Shown here: piece after piece, positions 61,901-64,000 of the stretch | Layout of the letters: every line of letters begins with the position of its first letter | Numbering within the stretch: position 1 is the stretch's first letter | Assembly: GCF_013201605.1 (NCBI RefSeq) | Contig: NZ_CP053848.1 | Location: forward strand, 558,001 to 622,000 | Length of the DNA: 64,000 bases | Source: Campylobacter ornithocola | GTDB lineage: Bacteria > Campylobacterota > Campylobacteria > Campylobacterales > Campylobacteraceae | Direction: 5' to 3' | Notes under the pieces: model-generated | Seen by the model: only the letters and a program-made list of their open reading frames with translations | What the model was told of the DNA's origin: nothing | Databases searched by the model: none | Made by a program: the position numbers and the translations under genes

Positions 61901-63076
61901 GATAGTTCTTTAAAATTTATAGGCAAAAATGGTAAAGAATATATTATAGATAAAAATGCCAGAAGCGAATGGATGAAAACTTTTAATCTTAAAAGTATTG
62001 ATGATGATTATATCCCTAATATGCCAAAAGAAGTAAAAATGGCTTTAAAAGATAGAGAAATAAAGCTTACTAAGGGGAGTTTATTAAAACTAGTTGAAAG
62101 AGATAGAATTAAATATATACCACATATAAAAGATACTTTAGAAAATCCACAAGTAGTCTTAAGAGATAAGGATGATTTTGTATTTATTAAAAACATAGAT
62201 AACCAAACTTATTTTACAAGCATAGGTAAAGATTATGAAACGCATTTAACTATAATTAGCAATTCGCCTAAAAAGCAAAATAATATAAGAAATAAAATGA
62301 AAAATGCTAAAGTAGTGTATTATAATAATGCGAGAGCCTTACCGACATCTAGGGCATCTTCAGAGACAAAACAAGTGTCGTTCTCTAATGGAAATTCTAC
62401 CCAAGATAAACCTAAAGAAAACTTAATTGAGAAATTAAAGGAGGATAGGAAAAACAAGAAAAGCGTTAAAGAAAAACTTGATGAAAAAATCAAAAATCAA
62501 AAAGAGAGCGATGAGGATAAATGGAAAAGATTTGATGATTTTTTAAAAGAGAATAAAGACTATAATCTTGATGTTATGGGTAATTTAGATGTTGTCACTA
62601 GAGAATTTATACTCAATGCTAAAAAAAAGACACATAAGGGTAAAAAAGCTGATATACCTGATCTAATGCGTTCTAAAATAGAAAATGAATTAAACATCAA
62701 ACCTTTAAAAGAATTTGGAAAAAATTACGCAGAGTATTACCATGATGGAAAGGGTGCTTTGCAAAAATTACTCATTGAAAAACAAGGACAAGTAGCAGGT
62801 GCTTTTCATAGAAAAGACTTAGGGGATATTGACTTGGTCTGGGGAGAAGTAACAGATGAGATAAAACATAAAGGCTATGGTTTAGCTCATATTATCGATA
62901 AACACCCTGATCTAGATTTAAAGCTAATATCTGAAATTATTAAAAATGGCAAATTGATAAAAGATAATAAGGGTAGAATTAGAATACAATTTGATAATAA
63001 AGTTGTCGGTATAAAAGATAATTGGAAGGGAGATAAAACAAATGCATGGATAGTTACAAGCTATGAATTACAATAA
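58910..63076 (+). CDS. Large virion/ejection-like protein with C-terminal RNase-type cassette array
   Basis: 1388 residues. Body (1-810): helical, with Gly-rich membrane-compatible segments (VGGALAGGLVGSKFKPILKAF, ADEIVGGTIGAMIGSD, about 173-207), like ejected core proteins. C-terminus: cassette A (about 824-985), bounded by FYMDKPDPK linkers; cassette B (about 998-1172), with a PBECR-like pattern (IIDKNARSEWM, VVLRDKDDFVFIKN, LTIISNSPKKQNNIRNKMKNAKVVYYNN); and cassette C (about 1174-1388), with the barnase/colicin E5-like GQVAGAFHRKDLGDIDLVWGE, GLAHIIDKHP, GRIRIQFDNKVVGI, NAWIVTSYE. RNase activity is inferred from the last two. Linker DNA is repeated nearly exactly. Confidence 0.75.
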   Translation: MREITQERAQELKNQYAINALADLEDNKKVMNYLNRLKEESTDDIERMEIDNHKEEVYKNTPFFMENIYKYGSKNIKSNIMQTLSDTSGSLGNYNFAKSLLGDEQAQRARAKAQEEVLKSMNQELKKMGVGFIGKDEYNRRYFVSNTGETRELDDNVFMDLWRGVKTNAFEVGGALAGGLVGSKFKPILKAFPGAKKYADEIVGGTIGAMIGSDIDYTKNAALFNKEPSFNDRLANSATAGLLNVGGDLAVLGGAKALSGVKNSFLGVKDGIKTGSAVGKDMIDGIALKGNNLKENIGDRFRKISPNIINDLASQGSETSKAYAKELIESGNGNYDDILQKSRTIPLEVNQGNAFADFAAKKAQSMANMSKNNLVKNISQKSADILTAISKNIGSKETALSHQELLNMSFMDNDLANVLAQTIKDKPELANKLLNALSSSDKALLDELGISDDIGAKILYDLKESRAKRAYDEFGAGLDKLEKLNPNGVEIDKQIFRELADNAGVYSEATPTIVRSFLKRLDSGELDGKSVKQIYDEVSAISDKLKGEQSYNYKEFLNSVKNELLNSLVENSSNPKLAKEILEKTRSDYAKFKKYYDSEVGKKLDGSEEDISKKLNKLINNTNDNKNYEAITKGLNPQEIAVIDEEFIKRNIAKYTKEFDGKKVLDYESFLESTKHFNPKSETGKIKMETLKAMGRLRKNMKPIYQSLATTKMEKQGKSIATTIDGRAMMMFINQFSDYIAFYFGGIFGLGKQAGMRIQYRRMVNNINNFQDFKTQTKEFINSIKDKYIKEQAQKLDAEFKAKVKDLIKGDNFYMDKPDPKSAKSDLNVSLNLNDDVIKKLNINVNELKANLHTLRKKHPEMFKTKGKVARVIKEIIDNPNRYYKNDRLDISLIAKDLQDGKIGKMGIVNQGENVGSVAHLNVSSDKNKEIRRLENRNKKNLGVGSTTPTLRSTDKQGETSNGANALSLSSLNSTQDKPKENLINGNGFYMDKPDPKDSSLKFIGKNGKEYIIDKNARSEWMKTFNLKSIDDDYIPNMPKEVKMALKDREIKLTKGSLLKLVERDRIKYIPHIKDTLENPQVVLRDKDDFVFIKNIDNQTYFTSIGKDYETHLTIISNSPKKQNNIRNKMKNAKVVYYNNARALPTSRASSETKQVSFSNGNSTQDKPKENLIEKLKEDRKNKKSVKEKLDEKIKNQKESDEDKWKRFDDFLKENKDYNLDVMGNLDVVTREFILNAKKKTHKGKKADIPDLMRSKIENELNIKPLKEFGKNYAEYYHDGKGALQKLLIEKQGQVAGAFHRKDLGDIDLVWGEVTDEIKHKGYGLAHIIDKHPDLDLKLISEIIKNGKLIKDNKGRIRIQFDNKVVGIKDNWKGDKTNAWIVTSYELQ
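61346..61371 (+). repeat. Cassette linker repeat, copy 1 (encodes FYMDKPDPK)
   Basis: 26 bases identical to 61874-61899, each at the 5' edge of a different cassette. Confidence 0.92.
61731..61819. repeat. GC-rich dyad cluster at the A/B cassette junction
   Basis: Four inverted pairs, the last three within the first, in 89 bases: ACTTAGGG/CCCTAAGT (61731/61812), GTGGG/CCCAC (61739/61754), TTCGC/GCGAA (61761/61782), GTGCA/TGCAC (61797/61804). Far more GC-rich than the surroundings and translated as a Ser/Thr-rich linker. Confidence 0.75.
61826..61861 (+). repeat. Linker repeat STQDKPKENL, copy 1
   Basis: 36 bases, 35 identical to 62393-62428. Confidence 0.9.
61874..61899 (+). repeat. Cassette linker repeat, copy 2 (encodes FYMDKPDPK)
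   Basis: Exact copy of 61346-61371. Next to it lies the second linker family (61826-61861). Confidence 0.92.
62343..62386. repeat. Dyad cluster at the B/C cassette junction
   Basis: CGACA/TGTCG (62343/62376) and AGAGA/TCTCT (62362/62382) interleave in 44 bases, at the same relative place as the A/B junction dyads. Confidence 0.6.
62393..62428 (+). repeat. Linker repeat STQDKPKENL, copy 2
   Basis: 36 bases, one mismatch to 61826-61861; leads into cassette C. Confidence 0.9.
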
Positions 63077-63081
63077 GAGAA

Positions 63082-63134
63082 GTGAAAAGTTTATATACAT
63101 CTTTCACAATTACAAAGGGCGAGATTCTGCCCTT
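63082..63134 (+). terminator. Double stem-loop after the 1388-residue gene
   Basis: GTGAAA/TTTCAC (63082/63102), then TTACAA and AAGGGC/GCCCTT (63115/63129), then AAACTCTTAATTAA. The same layout with different stem bases occurs at 63535-63593. Confidence 0.65.
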
Positions 63135-63181
63135 AAACTCTTAATTAAAATTCTAACAAACAAAGCTAAAAACAAAATTAA

Positions 63182-63277
63182 TTGTTTTGGAAAAATTATA
63201 TCATAGGCTTAAGTAGTGAATATAAAGGAAATAAAAGAACTTTTATAATTACGGCTTTTGAAAGATATAAAGGATAA
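63182..63277 (+). pseudogene. Orphan C-terminal tail of a barnase/colicin E5-like cassette
   Basis: An open frame of 31 codons from just after a stop to TAA 63275-63277. It includes NYIIGLSSEYKGNKRTFII and ends ERYKG, matching the end of cassette C (NKVVGIKDNWKGDKTNAWIV). No start codon and no upstream domain, so it is a remnant of another nuclease cassette. Confidence 0.65.
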
Positions 63278-63307
63278 AAACAACACTTCCACCGATTGTT
63301 TTTTTGC

Positions 63308-63332
63308 GGTTAGCTCGGACAATTTGCTAACC
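63308..63332 (+). other. Stem-loop GGTTAGC/GCTAACC after the orphan tail
   Basis: 7-bp stem (63308-63314, 63326-63332), with ATTGT/ACAAT pairing across it, followed by AACCTTTAATTAA. Same position behind a coding tail as the hairpins after the 1388-residue gene. Confidence 0.55.
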
Positions 63333-63337
63333 AACCT

Positions 63338-63367
63338 TTAATTAATTATATCATAAATCCATATAAT
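63338..63367. repeat. 30-bp AT-rich element, copy 1
   Basis: Begins TTAATTAATTATATC and contains the dyad ATTATAT/ATATAAT. TATAAT is read on both strands, so it could be a two-way promoter. Confidence 0.8.
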
Positions 63368-63379
63368 TTTATTAATATT

Positions 63380-63458
63380 ATCGCCCCTAGCTCAGCCGAT
63401 ACGCACTGAAGCTAGGCTTAATACTGACACTTTAAGCGTGAGTAGTGCCAATGGCGAT
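63380..63458 (+). other. Multibranched structured segment
   Basis: ATCGCC (63380) closes with GGCGAT (63453) around a CCTAGC/GCTAGG hairpin (63386/63411) and a CACT.../AGTG helix. The start looks vaguely like a tRNA 5' half, but it does not fold as a tRNA. Flanked by two copies of the 30-bp element. Confidence 0.5.
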
Positions 63459-63486
63459 TATTAATTATATCATAAATCTATATAAT
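63457..63486. repeat. 30-bp AT-rich element, copy 2
   Basis: Last 27 bases identical to copy 1 except one T for C. 119 bases from copy 1. Confidence 0.8.
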
Positions 63487-63545
63487 ATTTTTTAAAATTA
63501 AAAGATGTTGGAATTGTTGCTTCATTTACAATAGAAAATCACTAA
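63486..63545 (+). pseudogene. Second orphan C-terminal tail
   Basis: 19 codons, YFLKLKDVGIVASFTIENH, from an in-frame stop to TAA 63543-63545, with no start. It looks like the last strand pair of another small nuclease domain, but the match is too short to be sure. Confidence 0.4.
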
Positions 63546-63593
63546 GACAGCATACACTAGTGATTTTACAAAAGGGATGATTGTCTCCCTTTT
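63535..63593 (+). terminator. Double stem-loop after the second orphan tail
   Basis: AAAATCACTA/TAGTGATTTT (63535/63558) and AAAAGGGA/TCCCTTTT (63570/63586), joined by TTACA..., then AACTATTTAATTAA. Same architecture as 63082-63134 with compensating stem changes (GGGC/GCCC versus GGGA/TCCC). Confidence 0.7.
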
Positions 63594-63599
63594 AACTAT

Positions 63600-63629
63600 T
63601 TAATTAATTATAGTATAAATCCATACAAT
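63600..63629. repeat. 30-bp AT-rich element, copy 3
   Basis: Differs from copy 1 at a few bases (TATAGT, ATACAAT). 143 bases from copy 2. A degenerate half copy with TGATATAAT (minus strand) is at 63748-63756. Confidence 0.75.
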
Positions 63630-63631
63630 AT

Positions 63632-63648
63632 CCCCGCATTAAGCGGGG
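63632..63648 (+). other. Stem-loop CCCCGC/GCGGGG
   Basis: 6-bp GC stem with ATTAA loop, right after copy 3. The remaining 63649-63906 is AT-rich; I see no gene in it. Confidence 0.6.
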
Positions 63649-63906
63649 TAACTCTCTAACTAAAGATAAAGAGCCAAATCTCCTTTATAAAGAGAAGTCT
63701 AAAACCTAACTACATAATAAGTTTCACAATTCTTTTTACTTGTTTTAATTATATCACAATTATAATAAAAAGTATATTATATATGAAATATAATAAATAT
63801 ATGAAATAAAATGTAATTTTACATAAAACAACAAAAATATTATTTTTAATTATTTATGTTCAATATTTATCTTATAAAAGGTTTTATAGATTTTGAAATT
63901 TTATTT

Positions 63907-64000
63907 AAAGTGATTTAAATGTATCTCTTAATTTAAATGATGATGTAATAAAAAAATTAAATATAAATGTTAATGAATTAAAAGCAAATTTGCACACTCT
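63907..64000 (+). pseudogene. Second, startless copy of cassette A (cut by window edge)
   Basis: 93 of 94 bases identical to 61380-61473 (one A to G, at 63992). In the cassette frame the preceding codon is TAA (63906-63908), and neither an ATG nor the FYMDKPDPK linker precedes it, so it cannot be expressed as it stands; looks like a silent spare cassette. Confidence 0.85.

Noticed and set aside
59557-62196. Minus-strand ORFs of 62-86 codons within the 1388-residue gene
   Set aside because: Antisense frames, biased composition, no RBS, different ones in each part.
63195-63203. Leftward -10 box TGATATAAT
   Set aside because: It falls inside the orphan cassette tail (codons for NYII), so the match is probably coding by chance.
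63380-63458. tRNA-like sequence (CCTAGCTCAGC...)
   Set aside because: No seven-base acceptor stem, no T-loop TTC motif and no anticodon arm; folds as a three-way structure instead.
63338-63760. CRISPR-like array (regular AT-rich repeats)
   Set aside because: Only three 30-bp copies, palindromic and AT-only, with 89-114 bp unequal structured spacers and no cas genes.

Overview
The window is a low-GC (roughly 30 %) Campylobacter chromosome. Gene content, spelling of the proteins and several gene blocks match what I remember of C. jejuni NCTC 11168 (pepD/nuclease/Cj0977/cmoB; flaC/Cj0721c/prmC/M48 protease; Cj0846-psd-flhX-fliK-like-MFS-hemL-folD-lepB; tgt-corA-like; pycA-bpt-dnaJ-like-ftsW; Cj0791c-Cj0793 flgS). 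The blocks are joined in a different order and the proteins are clearly diverged, so a C. lari-group species is my inference, not something shown directly.

Layout. 1-36.3 kb is core chromosome. A truncated dcuB at the left edge is followed by pepD, a nuclease, a lipoprotein, an invasion-linked hot-dog protein, cmoB, flaC, prmC and an M48 protease. Next come an autotransporter with a G9 phase-variation tract and a T15 tract in its promoter region, uup, a metallophosphoesterase, psd, and a leftward flhX/fliK-like/MFS/hemL/cytochrome run. These are followed by folD, lepB, aspB, tgt, a CorA-like gene, tRNA-Arg(GCG), pycA, bpt, a DnaJ-like gene, ftsW, argF, two tandem amino-acid-binding lipoproteins, a class V aminotransferase, a nuclease-like gene and flgS. 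tRNA-Arg(CCT) at 36221-36297 closes the core.

36.4 kb to the right edge is an integrated prophage, with no right att site in view. The integrase lies just downstream of the tRNA. A leftward accessory and early region carries an excisionase-like gene, a pentapeptide-repeat protein, Rha, two unknown operons, a YqaJ exonuclease / RecT-like annealing protein / SSB-like recombination module, a Sel1 protein, an ATPase + putative nuclease pair, a Dns nuclease killed by one nonsense codon, and an S24 repressor. Rightward from the repressor come a Cro-like gene, a replication gene, RusA, small and large terminase, portal, a scaffold-like protein, two internal-protein-like genes and a 1388-residue protein. 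No major capsid, tail or lysis gene is visible, so the prophage either continues past 64 kb or is defective.

Most interesting part. The 1388-residue protein has a virion/ejection-protein-like body, and its last third is a string of different cassettes joined by near-identical DNA linkers (exact 26-nt and 36-nt repeats). At least the last cassette, and probably the middle one, resemble phage-borne barnase/EndoU/colicin E5-type RNase domains. Behind its stop lies an 830-bp stretch with no gene. It holds orphan C-terminal tails of related cassettes, covarying stem-loops, a 30-bp AT-rich element in three copies, and then, at the right edge, a second copy of the first cassette (93 of 94 nt identical) without a start. 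This looks like a phage-borne, recombining polymorphic RNase system with a reservoir of silent cassettes.
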